A DNA stretch of 64,000 nucleotides. Origin: Dermacentor variabilis (taxonomy: Eukaryota; Arthropoda; Arachnida; Ixodida; Ixodidae). Within the stretch, counting starts at the first letter, position 1. The number at the start of each line of letters is the position of its first letter. The notes beneath the pieces are model-generated. The model had not been told where the DNA came from. It did not search any database and was given only the letters and a program-made list of their open reading frames with translations. The stretch spans positions 53,072,255 to 53,136,254 of the forward strand of contig NC_134576.1 in NCBI RefSeq assembly GCF_050947875.1. The letters are read 5' to 3'. Positions 10,501 to 25,333 of this stretch are shown here, piece by piece. The position numbers and the translations under genes are program-made.

Positions 10501-11048
10501 ATCTTCATGGGCTTAAAATGAAAGGCCGCTCAAAAGGTAATTCGATTATGAAGGCTAGGAACTGACATGTATGAGCCAATTGACGCAAAGAAGCCGAGGT
10601 GACGTTATAGTTGCCAACTTTTTGAATTCTTAAGCCTTGTTTCACTAGAACGGTGCAAGAGGCACCAATTGATTTGAAGAAATAAATGGAAACAAAAATG
10701 ATAGCGTAGCAGGAGCAATGCTTCATCAATTGGCTTGTAGTAGATTTATTTGCAAAAGATCTAATTCGATATTTAGCAGAAAGGGTTAGTATGTTTAAGT
10801 GCCTTTAAACTCTTGTGAAGCAATTGATTGCGTTGGAAAGACGACGCCTGTGAATTGTGCATGTAAACACTGACCATAAGAGCTACGCGTAAATATGTGA
10901 GAGGAAAACTTTATTGTTATAAAATAAAAACACTTTGTTGGAAGACTGTCGACTTTCCTTCGAGTGCAGCACTGAGCAGTTTTAACACATCGTGGCCCTC
11001 CAGGGCAGCTTGCACAAACGTGTAGTTGTGCCTGTAGTAAGCAGCGCA
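10501..11048. other. Element A spacer, 3' of the transposase
   Basis: A 74-codon minus-strand ORF (10505-10729) has no recognisable domain. The remainder is non-coding, and I see no polyadenylation signal clear enough to call. Confidence 0.5.
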
Positions 11049-12090
11049 CTAAACTCGCAGGATGTGCTGCATTGACTCTCCCGCGGTCTCAACCAACAGT
11101 GCCCGGCGATGCTGTTTCTTGGAGATACCTGGTGGTGTCATGAAAAGACGGTCGCGCCGTTCAGCAAGAAAAGCCTTCACACCAGCCTTGAACTTCGAAA
11201 AAACTTCTTCGATTGGATTGAAGAATGGGCTGTAGGGTGGAAGCCGCTTCACTGAGTGCTCAGTAGTGGCCAAGAGAACCTCCTCAGCATGGCGGTGCGC
11301 TGGCGCGTTGTCAAACAAAAACACAGCTTCAGTGCCAGGTTCCTGATGATGAACCTTCTTGGACAGATCATCGAGAAATTCGTTGAATACAGCCCAGTGG
11401 ATCTTGTCCACTAAAGTCCAATTCATAAGGCCATTTGCAGACATGCAAGCCAAAACATTTATATTCGCACCCTTTGTGCTGGTTGCAAGACGAATAGCTG
11501 GGGCAACTCGTTTCGCTCTGCCAAAACTTTTTGCGCACCACACGTTGAAATTCGTTTCGTCGATGTAGTACCGCGTGACTGTGGTACCCTCGTTTTGAAG
11601 CCACTGAGCGAACTTGCGGCGCTCTTCCTTGACATCAGGACGGTTGCAGTCAACCGGCCTCTGAGTAATTAACTTAAGTGTATAACCATGGCCATCGAGA
11701 AGCCGATCGGTGGTAGACTTGCTTATTTCGGTACCGGGAAACCTCTATCAACGACATCCGGATTTGCATAAGCGTGAAGGATGGGTTCTTTTCTAGAATT
11801 TCACGCAGAGTATTGACCACATCTCGGTCAAACTTTTTTGACGAGCTACCACGTGTCTTGGCTGTTTCGCGATCTGTTGCGGTGATTGAGCGCACAGTCC
11901 TTATATTTATTCCCAGTGTTTCGGCCAATTGCTTCAAGTCCCCACCTCGTCGGTACGCATCGATGATGCGGGAACGATCCACGGCAGAAACGCGAGCGTA
12001 CTTGGTCTTTTCTTCATCAGGCATCTTTCTTGGTCGTCCAGCAGCTCGCACCTTGCCTGATTCCATGGCACAAATTTTCAAAATATTCAC
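11049..12090 (-). pseudogene. DDE transposase of the IS630/Tc1/mariner superfamily (one frameshift)
   Basis: Minus-strand gene of about 346 codons between the arms of Element A. The N-terminal half (12090 to about 11745) has a basic RPRK segment and a helix-turn-helix around LKQLAETLGINIRTVRSI. The reading frame shifts once near 11745. The second half holds the DDE fold: YYIDETNFNVW (first Asp, about 11550), FLFDNAPAH (second Asp, about 11311) and LPPYSPFFNPIEE (Glu, about 11209; spacing 33 or 34 residues depending on which Glu is catalytic, as in DD34E/D enzymes). Two possible starts are at 12090 and 12066. With only one lesion it is nearly intact, and the frameshift could even be a sequencing error. 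Its role would be cutting and joining at the element ends. A related decayed copy lies at 34655-35600. Confidence 0.85.
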
Positions 12091-13862
12091 TTTACATTAG
12101 AGCTGAGGAACGCCTCTCACGATGATCGCACAACGACTGACGCTGGTCATCTTCCTGTCGTCTGCACGGAAGTGCTGCACCAATGATAGAATCAACCGCA
12201 TGTCGTCTGCTTTACTTAGAATGGTAGTCTTTCCTCTCGAACATTAGTTCAAGAATTTATGTTTCGTACAAAGCTGCCATAATTCCCAGACGCAAGCTCT
12301 TACGGTCTTTATTAGCCGGTATAACGAAGTGCCTCGTTTACACTATCCAGACAATCGTGGTAACACCCCACGGACCACTGCAACTTCATTAGTCGTCTGC
12401 TCGCGCCCTGCAAGAAATGGCTTTCACTATCTTGAACCTTCTGCGAAATTTGAGCGTGACACATTCGACAAATATCAGTCAAGCTTCGTTTTGCCTCCTT
12501 GCGTTCACTGGTGTAACTTGACGCGCTAGCACAAATTATTAGGCTGATGAATAAAACTTACTTTGAACTTTTTCTGTACGACATCAAAGCACTTTGATGC
12601 TCGGAAGTCTAGCTTTTGCAAAACCCACCTAGCTTCTTGCGAGCCCATAGTATACAGGGATGGTCTTACTTTTGCCTAGCCAGTAGCATATGGCAAATAC
12701 CGGAAGCGAAACTGTGATACTCAAACGGGAAAATTCATTGTGGCCATTCGAAGGGCTTCTTAAAGTCGAAACACGAAAGTGGCAGGCTCATGGTGGTCGC
12801 GAGAGTAAGCTTTGCCGCAGTTCGAGATTCGCCACTTTTGTCAGCCATTGATGAAGCTCAGGAACTGCCTGGCCTTTGCTTCACAAGCACGCATCCAGCG
12901 GACGCACACAGTGAACAGAATTATACAGGAATATTGACAAGAAGAGGGCATCCCATACGATGGACCTGACTAATGTCCACAAACAATGACTGATAGAGAT
13001 GACGATAAGCAAGGCCATATATACAAATTAAGCTCTCCCTAAAAGGAATAATGTACGCAGAAACACGTCAAACCAAAACAAATGCAACCGTTCTCGGCAT
13101 TTATCATTTACCATGTTATTAGCATGGCCCTCTTTAAGTGAAGGAAAACAAAACACAAATTGTAGTGCACGCAGTTATGCTTGCTTTTCAAGAGGCGTGA
13201 TGCTTTTTTAAAAAATTATTGTAAAGCCATTCTTGCCCATGGCATCTTGAGCAATTAAGTGTCCATTCCAGTTTTTTTGGGCCGTTTCGTCGTTTGTTGC
13301 CGCGCTTTTTACTCATTCACATCATTCGCTTTTTCAAAAAATTTGTTAGAACAGCAAACCGTCAAATGGGCCACCTTTTTCTGAACGTATCAGACCTGCG
13401 AAAACGTTCTGTACGCATCACAGCTACCATATGCTTTGTAAAGCACCCTGAACGTCCTGTTCATTTGATAGCGTAATACCGCAGTTTACATATGTGCGAC
13501 GTACGGGAAATGTGACGTGATCTGTCTTCTCCAGGGGCCAAACCATATGAGATCCTACACAGCGTAATCTAATCACGCTGCTAACGACTTTTCGTGAGAT
13601 GCCCTTACAGGGAAGAATTGTATATACCCGGCAAACAGAACTGTGCAAAATCACTATTTATTGCTAATGACTTGCTGATGTTCTTTATATTCTTCAAATT
13701 ATTGCTGGTTTATTGAAACTTTACCCAATTCCAGCGAGTACAAGTAGACTCTGTAATGGTAAAAAAGTTATTGATATTTACTAGTGGCTCAAACTTCTCA
13801 TTTCATGATTGTCCTAACTTAATCACCTTTTGAGCAATGTTTCATTTTATGTCCATGAAGCT
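12091..13862. other. Element A spacer, 5' of the transposase, with a possible LINE relic
   Basis: This is the likely promoter side of the transposase. At 12329-12529 a plus-strand frame contains FDKYQSSFVLPPCVHWCNL. It loosely resembles the FFPRTV..WN.L end of CR1-type LINE proteins and is followed by a GATGAATAAAACTTAC tail. It could be a decayed LINE 3' end, but the match is weak. The remaining sequence to 13862 shows no gene. Confidence 0.35.
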
Positions 13863-15062
13863 GTGATTTGTGAGTAGTCGAGAAAATTAAAGTGAACGTA
13901 GTCACCATTGACCACCAGTAATTCGATCACATCAGCAACCTCCGGGGAAAGCAATTAGGGGAACACATTCAATACCTGTGGCAAAATGAACGAATGTTGG
14001 CTACCGCTGTTATAACAAAGTGATTCGTGATTGCTAGTGACTAATTCTTATCATCTCCATGTTATTAATCTTGAATCATCGTTTGAATTACGATTTGACA
14101 TGCATGACGCTATCCAGCATAAAAGTGCAAGAACACCGAACAGAGCTTATCGCTAGTGATCACTAATGGCTCTGCGATGTAAATTAGCAATGCTGACTGA
14201 TTAAAACTCTCATTTATTGACACTTTCATTTATACCATTCACGGCGTGCATGAATGATGGCTCTGACCATCAAACTACACAAAGTGATTCTTCATCACTA
14301 GAGTCAATCAATCTTAGTATTTCCTATAGTTATCAAAGAATGGTTTGTGAATAGCCGTCTGAATTACATTTGATTTCATATCTTTCACGCTATTCTGCAT
14401 GCGAATTCGAGAACATCGCGGTGACCGCACCACAAGGGATGACTTAAAACTCAGCGGTATCAGTTGGCAGTGGTAACGCAAAAGTACTCGTCGTGCTACA
14501 GCTTCATTGATAGCATTGACGGCACCCACGAGGGAAAGCTGCCTCTGGGATAGTAAAATAGGTGAATAATGTTCACCAGTGACTTAAGTATACGAGTTCA
14601 TAGTAGGCATAGTGAGTCACTCGTTTCATCGCATTTCATTGGACGTATATGACGTCATGTTGCGCAAAACACCAAGAACCCCGAACTGCGCATTGTATTT
14701 CACTTGTGATCACTAGTGGCTTGACCATATTAGTTATGCAATTGAATGGTATTCTTGACTGTTTTAGCGGTACCGATGACAAGGTCTTTGATTGGAGGCT
14801 GCGGATATCACAGTAGAATAGTGAATCGTATTCGCTATCCACCGAGGCCAAATGATTATCATCGAATCAACCTTTATCGCATCGTTTGATAGCCATGACC
14901 AAATCGAATGTGTACCATTAACTCGACGTACTCATGCTGATGTTTCCTCTCAATTAATTCGGAGAATGTTCATCTTCTGTGTCGCTCTCATAACGAAGTA
15001 GAAAAAAAAATTGGCTGGGGCTTAGCTAAGGTTAAGCCTGGATATCTCGAAGCGAAAGGGTT

Positions 15063-15268
15063 CGGTGATGCTTATGGTTTAGCTTAAGGTTAAGCTTTAT
15101 GATTTAGCCTATGGTTTTGCTTATGGTTTAGCTTATGGTTATGCTTTATGATTTAGCCTTGGATATGCTTACGGTTTATCTTATGGATATTCTTATGGTT
15201 TAAGTTATGGATCTGCTGACGGTTCAGCTTATGGTTATGCTTTATGATTTAGCCTATGGTTATGCTAT
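15063..15268. repeat. CCATAAGC 12-mer array, Element A right arm
   Basis: Inverted partner of 8662-8892: TTATGGTTTAGC and TTATGATTTAGCC units alternate over about 200 bp. Confidence 0.85.
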
Positions 15269-15827
15269 ACGTGTGCCTTGTGTATTTAGGCAAATTGATT
15301 ATCAATGATATATACCGTAAGTTATGCAGGATTATTAAACTTCTTTATTCATCACTGTTGGGCACATTGTCTTGCGATTTCTGTACAGCCATAAACACAG
15401 CTCTCTGTATCGGTAGTATCACTCTCTTCTCCTTCCATGTTGAATGCGCACACCTATACCCTAGCGAGTGGTTATATAGTCGGCCTTCGCGATAAACACG
15501 CGCTTGCGGCGAACGTCAAACGATGACGCATAGCGCGGGGCAGTTGCCACCTGCGCCGACTCCGAACACTCCGACACGCTCGCGGAGCCCATTCAACTCC
15601 GAACACGCTCACGGAGCCATTCCGACATACGCCGGCTCGCGCAATGCGCGGTGTTCACTATAGCGTAGTGAAGCTTTTCGCTTCAAAACCTCCAAAAGTT
15701 GTCATTAGTCCCGTGGCAGGATAGCTACTGGTCTACCACCACGCTCTTTCATTTTCAAGGTGTTAGCTCATGTGTTCGCAAATTTTCAGAAGTCTTGAAA
15801 TCCAAAGGTTCTTGAATTCCGTTGTGC

Positions 15828-15990
15828 TGGATTAAATTCACTGGCGCTTTGATTATTTCGGCTGGTGTTTGGATTAAATTGACTGGCGCTCGGATTAAAA
15901 TCTCTGGCACTTGGATTAAATTGACTGGCGCTTAGATTAAATTGACTTGCGCTCGGATTAAATTGACTGGCGCTAGGATTAAATTGAACG
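15828..15990. repeat. Subterminal 21-bp tandem array, Element A right end
   Basis: Inverted counterpart of the left array, with units close to GGATTAAATTGACTGGCGCT plus one base. About eight diverged copies lie just inside the terminal CGGGAAAACCT. Confidence 0.9.
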
Positions 15991-16219
15991 GGAAAACCTG
16001 CAGTCCACTGTTGATTGGCTGAATGTTAAGCCAAACTTGTTCCCAGTATATTTCAAAAAAAAAAATTTGGGAACACACTGTTCAGGTTTATCAACTGCTC
16101 TTTGATGAGAAAGAAAAATTGTTTTTATTGATTTGTCATGTTTGAGAAGTGGGGAGTAGGCCGGCTGTTTGCATTTGCCTTTTCTAGTTATCGCTTACGG
16201 TGCAGGGCTTGACTAGTTT

Positions 16220-17045
16220 TCATGCAGACTATACATGAGCGTTTTGTAGTTAAGAAATGTAAAATAATGTTGGTATCAAGACCTAATTTTAATCCTAGCA
16301 CTTATCATCTGAACAACGTTCACCTAGAGTTCATCATGTCATATAAATATCTTGGTGTACACATTGAAAATAACTTAAGCTGGACAATTAATATAAAATA
16401 CATGATTATCAATGCTAATCTGAAGCTCGGGCACTTCTGGTGCAACTTTTCCGAAACACCGTCTACTTCAAAACTACAGCTTTGCAAGACTCTAATGGCC
16501 TCGAAACTTGAATATGCATGCGTAGTATGGGATCCTAGTAGTGTTAATCTTATAACTTCACTCTACTCGTCTCACTTTTTCAGTATAACCGTATGACCAA
16601 TACCTCAATGAAAACTAACCTAGTACTTATTCCAGTAGCTAACCGCCGCAATCTCGCCAGTCTTTCGCTAATTTATGAAAATTTCCATCACGTCACACTT
16701 CCCGAGTACTTCATGCTGCGACCTCGGTACATTTCAAACCGCGTTGATAATCGCAGTAAGGTAGGAATTTATTCATGTTACGCGAAGTACTTTCAATCTT
16801 TCATCCTCCGTACATCTCAGTAATGGAACGACCCTCCAGCTCAAGTGTGTTATCTATCGCAAAAGGCAAACTTTTTTTCAAAACATCAGCTAACATTACG
16901 TGCTGAGGAGACATATTGCGTTACCAGAACTCAGAGCACTTGTATGTGTGTTTGCATTACCCTACTATTTTGTAACCACTTCCCGTTTTAATGTCATATG
17001 ACACTGAGGGTACTTTTAATAGAAGGTACAATAATAAACTGAACA
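16220..17045 (+). pseudogene. CR1-type LINE, C-terminal ORF2 relic
   Basis: A plus-strand frame from 16222 reads the region after the RT domain of a CR1/Jockey-type ORF2: YKYLGVHIENNLSW, then KLQLCKTLMASKLEYACVVWDP (conserved post-RT block). A frameshift near 16575 leads to NRRNLASLSLIYE and, near 16822, WNDPPAQ, corresponding to the WN.LP end motif. The tail has TTTTAATGTCATATGACACTGAGGG-like sequence and ends in ATAATAAACTGAAC. The RT and endonuclease parts are missing (5' truncation). Confidence 0.75.
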
Positions 17046-19800
<2,755 letters not shown>

Positions 19801-19829
19801 CGTACAATTGCCTCTCTCGCGACCTCGGC

Positions 19830-22800
19830 GCAGTTGGTGATGGCATCGAGTACCTCATGACTGAAATTCTCATGAACCCACCCAGAAAGGGCCTAAGAAG
19901 AAACAGCCTTTATATCCTCAACGTATACTGCAGCCCCAGCTACCGCAGGGCGAGGGCGGACTCTCTCCTCGAGAGGGCCGTCAGCCTGGCCGTTGGACAC
20001 CCCCTTGTTGTCGTCGGGGATTTCAACGCTCCACATAGGGTGTGGGGGTACACCCATGACACGCCCAAGGGACGCGAACTGTGGCAGACCGCGATGGAAC
20101 TGGACTTGACCCTTATCACCGATACGGACTTCTCCACTAGGAGAGGCAACTCAGCATGCCGGGACAGTACCCCAGACCTCTCTTTTGTCAAGAACGTAGG
20201 GGAGGTCAAGTGGGTCAACACGGCTCTAGACCTCGGAAGTGACCACTACGTCATCGAAGTCTCCCTCCCGATAGCCCGCTATAAGACGAGGAAATTCAAG
20301 CTGATCGACTGGGACGTTTTCCGCAAGATCAGAGCCGAGCGCGCACCGATGGCGGAGACAGATTTTGAAGGTTGGTGCAAAGGGATAAAGGATGACGCCG
20401 CGGCGGCAAACAAGGAGGTCGTCACTGAGCTCGACGTTGACAAGATGGATAGCAGATTGGCGCACCTGCTGGAAGCCAAGCAAGCCCTCCTCACGAGGTG
20501 GAAGGGGCAGAAGCATAACAGGAGGCTCCGCAAGAAGGTTTCGGAGGTTAACAGGGAGATCGAGCAGCACTGCAAGAACCTGTGTAAGCAACAATGGGAT
20601 GAGCTTTGCGAATCCGTCGAGGGTCAGCTCAGATCAGGCAAGAGCTGGGGTCTGCTCAAACACCTTCTCGATGAGGGCAGCACCAGATCCAGCCAGAGAC
20701 GATCCCTCGCGCAAGCCATCCACCTCGTTACGGACTCTACCCCGGACGAGTTGATTGTCGACAGGCTCATAGACAAGTACCTGCCTGTCGCGGATAGCTC
20801 TGCCCCTACCCAGTTCCCGGACTACGCGGGGTGTGCGGTGCCGGAGTTGGACCAGGACTTTACCGCGGCCGAGATCCGAGATGTCCTCTTCTTACCCAAC
20901 GTGAAATCTGCCCCTGGTCCAGATGGCGTCACTAACAGGATGCTGAGGAATCTCGATGGTGAGTCGATCGACTTCCTCACTGAAAGGATTAATGAAGTCG
21001 GGCGCAGTGCACAGGTCCCCACACAGTGGAAGGCGGCCTGCATGGTACTCATCCTCAAACCCAGTAAAGCACCAGGAATAGAGAATCTAAGACCAATTTC
21101 CGTGGCGTCCTGTGTTGGTAAGGTTGCAGAGCGTGCCCTGCTCAACCTTCTCAAGGTGCACATCGAGGCCAATGACATGTACACCCATAATATGATTGGT
21201 TTCAGAGCCGGCCTATCGACACAGGACGCCATGAAGCTGATAAAGCATCAGATCATCGACCGGAGCACGGGAGATACCAGAGCCATCCTTGGACTAGACC
21301 TGCAGAAGGCGTTCGACAATATCTCACACGAGTTTATTCTCCAGTCAATTGCCGGCCTCGGGCTCGGGAAGAGGGCCTACGACTTCGTCCGATCCTTCCT
21401 TAGCCAGAGAACTGCCAAGCTCAAGATTGAAGGATACCTTTCGCAAGAGATCACCCTCGGTTCACACGGCACGGCTCAGGGCTCAGTCATCTCGCCAACA
21501 TTATTTAACATCGCAATGATCGGGCTTTCTAAGGAGCTCGCGAAGATTCAAGGAATGAACCATACTGTCTACGCAGATGACATCACCATCTGGTGCGTCG
21601 GCGGGAGCGACGGCTAAGTTGAAGCCGCCATGCAGAGCACGACAAATGCGACCGAGCACTTCCTCCGCCCACTGGGCTCAGATGTTCTCCATCAAGATCT
21701 GAGCTACTTCTCTACAAGAAAGGACCCTGAGGTGGTGGCCATCGCGATTGGAAATCGGCGTGCGAAAGCGAAATACGGCGTTTCACTGGCGACGGGTCTC
21801 CGGTGCCTAGAGTGGGCTCGCTCCGAATATTGGAGATGTATATCGAGTCTAACGGTTCCGATGGAACTGCACTCAGAAAGATCACCGCCAAGACGGAGAG
21901 TGCTCTCGCCCTCGTTGGGAGGATCGCCAACAGGCACCGGGGAATCAAGGAAGACAATATCATCCGCATTATACATGCTTTTGTTCTCTGCCACCTTTCA
22001 TACTCGGCGGCCAAGCATAATTAGCATGCGGCTGAGAGGAACAAGCTCAATTCACTCATCAGAAAGGTTTTTAAGCTTGCCCTCGGCTTGCCTGCAAGCA
22101 CCCACACTGAAAACCTGTTGAAGCTCGGAGTCCACAACACGCTCGAAGAGATTATCGAGGCACAAGAGCACTCACAGCTGCTCAGGCTATCCGGCACCCC
22201 AACGGGCCGCGAGATACTCGACGAGATGGGCCTCAATTCTGTCGACCCGTGCCCTGACGCCGTGCGGATTCCCAGCGACATCAGGTCTCAACTGCACATC
22301 GCGCCCCTGCCCCGCAATATGCACCCTGTAAACAACGTCGGCAGACGTCGGGCCAGGGGTACAGCTATACTAGAGCACGTCCGCAATAACCACATTGAGG
22401 CAAGCTTCGTGGATGCCGCGGCATATGTCCAACAAGAGGCATTCGCCGTCTAAATTGTAGACTCGCAATTCAAGGCTCACTTGTTGCGCTACGGTACGCA
22501 CTTCGAGGCCCGTGGTAGCCAAACAGATTGTAATGGCGCTGGCTCTGCTCGATGGCCGCAGAGAGGCAATATATAGTGATTCCAAGGCAGCCATTAAGGC
22601 CTACCAAAGCGGTATGGTCTACCCTCAGGCCCTCCGCATTCCCCAAAGCGCCAAAAGTATCTCTCCGCATTCTCTCTTTTGGTTTCCCGCTCACTTGGGG
22701 TCAATGGAGGGTTCTCCCTGTAACCCTAACAAGGGCGCACACGAGACCGCGCGAGCACTCACTGACCGCGCCGCCTCAGCAGTCCCTCAGCCCCGCGGGG

Positions 22801-23247
22801 AACCCTTGCTTACGTTTAATGAGATCACCACGCACTATTATCTGTCAAGACGGGTCTTCCCCCTCCCACACCCCGCCTTATATAGGGCGCGGGCGGTTAC
22901 CCTTCTACTTTTACAAGCCCGTGCGTACCCTAACCTCGCGGTTTTTCATGCCATATACCCCGAAAGATATCCCAGTGCGGACTGCCCTGCCTGTGGACTA
23001 AGGGCAAAATTGGACCATGTGTTGTGGGAGTGTGAAGCCATCGGCTCCTCCTTCAGCGAGGATAGGTGGGCTGCGCTCTTGGGCAACCCCGAACTCAACG
23101 ACCAAACCCTGGCCGTCCAGAGTGCCCGCGATCGGGCCGTCAAGCTCGGCTTGGCGGTCCGTACGTGGGACTAGCCGGGTGGCGTGGGGTCTCCCCTGCG
23201 TCTTCTCTGGACCGAAATAAAGTTACTTCACTCACTCACTCACGCCT
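19830..23247 (+). mobile_element. 5'-truncated I/Jockey-group LINE with endonuclease, RT and RNase H
   Basis: One continuous element of about 3.4 kb. Order: partial AP-type endonuclease (19830-20280), linker, RT (about 20840-21620), thumb and linker (21620-22450), RNase H (about 22510-22790), CCHC finger (22984-23035), and a 3' end with GACCGAAATAAAG and a TCAC-repeat tail. ORF1 and the start of the endonuclease are absent. The RNase H places it with I-type rather than CR1-type LINEs. The fragments at 443-576 and 27507-28051 are related. Confidence 0.9.
21618..23174 (+). pseudogene. LINE ORF2 continuation: linker, RNase H, CCHC finger
   Basis: Beyond the stop, the protein continues in three frames. 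21630-21690 and 21803-22024 give the post-RT region (RKITAKTESALALVGRIANR, HAFVLCHLSYSAAKH). 22021-22453 continues with KVFKLALGLPASTHTENLL. 22512-23174 holds the RNase H, with YSDSKAAIKAY (catalytic Asp) and WFPAHLGSMEG..AHETARALTDRA (His and Asp region). The first RNase H strand is destroyed near 22450-22510. The closing CCHC finger is CPACGLRAKLDHVLWEC, typical of I/Jockey-type ORF2 tails. Confidence 0.85.
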
Positions 23248-25333
23248 TGCGTGCGTGCAAATGGGTGCACGTATATGTATGTGCAGTTAAGGTGACTGGT
23301 GGTTTTGTATGCGTTCTCTGTGTTTCCTGCCTTCGCGAAAGGATGAACTAAATGCAAGCCGTGTGAATATCTTTATTAGGATACCGAACAGATAATTGTG
23401 CTTTGATGTTTTGTTAGGCCAAAACTCGCTTATTCGTTGCCTCAGGATATCAGCTTTTTTGACATCTGTGGCTCTGTAAAGGAAGTGACTAAATCAAACA
23501 TGCACTGTGCTAGCGCGACTTACGTAAAACTTGCTTTCTTTGGTCTTATGATAAACCGATCTGTCTAACATGCGTAGCGTCTATTTGTTCTGATGATTGC
23601 GACTTGCGCTGCAATTTGCTTCTTTATGAAGAGTACGAATGAAAGAAATCTCACAAATACCAGCCTTACCTTGTACAAATCGCGCAAATATATTGCTAAT
23701 TTTCGCAATGTACGTGAATGGTAGGCTGTAACGCCTTTAATCTGTCTCAGCTTCAAGTTTAAACCTGGCACCGAATCGCGCGGTTCAGATAATTTAGTTT
23801 ATGCTTGCCAGTCGCGTTGCTTCGCTAGTAATTTAACTATCAATGCCAAGGCCAAATCCTACATGCATCTGGGGCTGACATTTTCATTTCACATGATATG
23901 CGCTTATTAGTTAGGCCGATTTTCATAGGCTCAAATATAGTCTTTTGCGGTCGGGCGTACTCTTGATATGTTGCTTCTTTGAACCGTGTTCTGTTCCATG
24001 GGTAAACGTATTCAAATTGTTTTTTTTCTTGGCTGTTAGGACGAATTTGATGTACTTTGTTTTTTAAGTGCTTCAGATTTCATTGAATATCTTACTCTCG
24101 ATTTTTTATGCGATCGGTTTAGTCTTTGAGGTCACCAGTCGCACCAGTTGAGGTCACCAGTTGAAGTCACGACTGCGATGCTCCGCGCAGTGATGACGTT
24201 TTTTTCCTTGAAGTTAAAGCGGGCTGATATATAAGTCGTATGTATTTTTATGTGCACCGTGTTTTTTATGTACCGTGTTCAGTATCCTAGTAGTAACGCC
24301 ACATTTGCTTAAATCGTTTTTCTATGCAAGCCAATAAATAGTTATTGCTTTTCGTGAATTGTTTGGTTACATGCACAGTCATTATACTACGCGTTTGGTC
24401 GATCGACTTTTCCAATCCGACCAACCTCCGTGTTGCCTGTTGCCGCAAAGGAAAAGCCCGCATATTGTCAGGAGAAAAAGTGCGGATATGTCGCCACTAT
24501 GAGTTAGCGCCCCGCTCGTGCAGTCGCCACTGAGGACAACAGTAAAAAATGCTGCGTCATATATCCGGGTCCGTGTGTCTTGCGTTTCGCGCAGCAAGAG
24601 CTGTAGTGTCAATAAGTTGGGGTATAGCATCGATATAGAGATAATTTACGTCACGAAAACGTACCAGCAATAAAATGAGCCCCCTGTAGGTATCTCGTCT
24701 TAAAAAAATAATTGAAACACGGCGATGGCTATGCGTTGAACAGTGTGCAGCGCGTTATTTGCTCCCGTATCTGTGTTTCATGTGCATTTACGCACGTCGT
24801 TGTATATATTTCTAACCAAATTGCGCATTCACTAAAGTTCTGATTGATATTGGCCTATGCAAGTAGGCGTTGTCAACAGAGTTGAGCGCTATTAATGTTA
24901 CTCTCAATCCAGGTTTTCTTGGGACGTGCGTATAGACGCTTTGAGAAGGTACCGAGAAATGCACGCATTTATACTAGATATAGTCATTTTGGAATTATAT
25001 GTAACAGCCGTGTAGGCTGTTACATATCTGAGAAAAGCCGACAAAAGCACCGAAAGGTCTTATTTTAGCCATATCCAAAAAGAGATTAGCACAGTCATCT
25101 TCGATACGTTTACGCAAAATGTTCTCAAGCCGTGTTCTGACTACGTTTTAAAGACGTCTTAGCAACATGCAAACAGAAGGCATTTTAAGAAGACGTCTCC
25201 TAGCAATCTTTTGCAGAACGTCTTCCACACGTGCACCAGGAGACGTCTTGCAGCTGTCCTAAATAGTTTTAGTTCTTTTGCCTGGTCCGAGACGCCTTCA
25301 AAATGTTTGCGTTGAGTGGGAAAGTTGCCTGCT
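23248..25333. other. Non-coding stretch with a short perfect hairpin
   Basis: No gene recognised. GAGGTCACCAGTCGCACC and GAGGTCACCAGTTGAAGTC repeat at 24128-24175. A perfect 13-bp stem with a 5-base loop (ATATGTAACAGCC, GTGTA, GGCTGTTACATAT) lies at 24997-25027. AGACGTCT palindromes recur at about 25151, 25192 and 25252. Confidence 0.6.
24997..25027. repeat. Perfect 13-bp stem-loop
   Basis: ATATGTAACAGCC (24997-25009) pairs with GGCTGTTACATAT (25015-25027) across the loop GTGTA. No function is apparent; it may be the core of a small fold-back element. Confidence 0.8.

Larger units (their letters stand above)
7927..15999 (-). mobile_element. Element A: giant-TIR, Foldback-like DNA transposon with IS630/Tc1-type transposase
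   Basis: This 8.07-kb unit has two inverted arms, about 7927-10500 and 13863-15999, around a 3.36-kb spacer. The ends AGGTTTTCCCG (7927) and CGGGAAAACCT (to 15999) are inverted copies. In each arm, from outside inward, lie (1) a 21-bp tandem array, (2) a 300-bp stretch with a GC-rich part, (3) an array of CCATAAGC-type 12-mers, (4) about 600 bp of unique arm sequence and (5) diverged repeats around TCACTAGTGA. The spacer carries one minus-strand DDE transposase. The superfamily follows from the transposase. The Foldback-like character is what the arms show. Calling it a single mobile unit is inference, supported by Element B having the same plan. Confidence 0.8.
13863..15999. repeat. Element A right terminal inverted repeat (~2.14 kb)
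   Basis: Inverted partner of 7927-10500. It is about 440 bp shorter. On the inner side, sequence matching left-arm position about 9870 passes directly to sequence matching about 10,285. The extra left-arm copies of the TCACTAGTGA-containing repeat have no partner here. Unequal exchange between tandem repeats is the simplest explanation. Confidence 0.9.

Noticed and set aside
20822..21232. Antisense 136-codon ORF over the LINE RT
   Set aside because: Shadow of the RT frame; no domain of its own.
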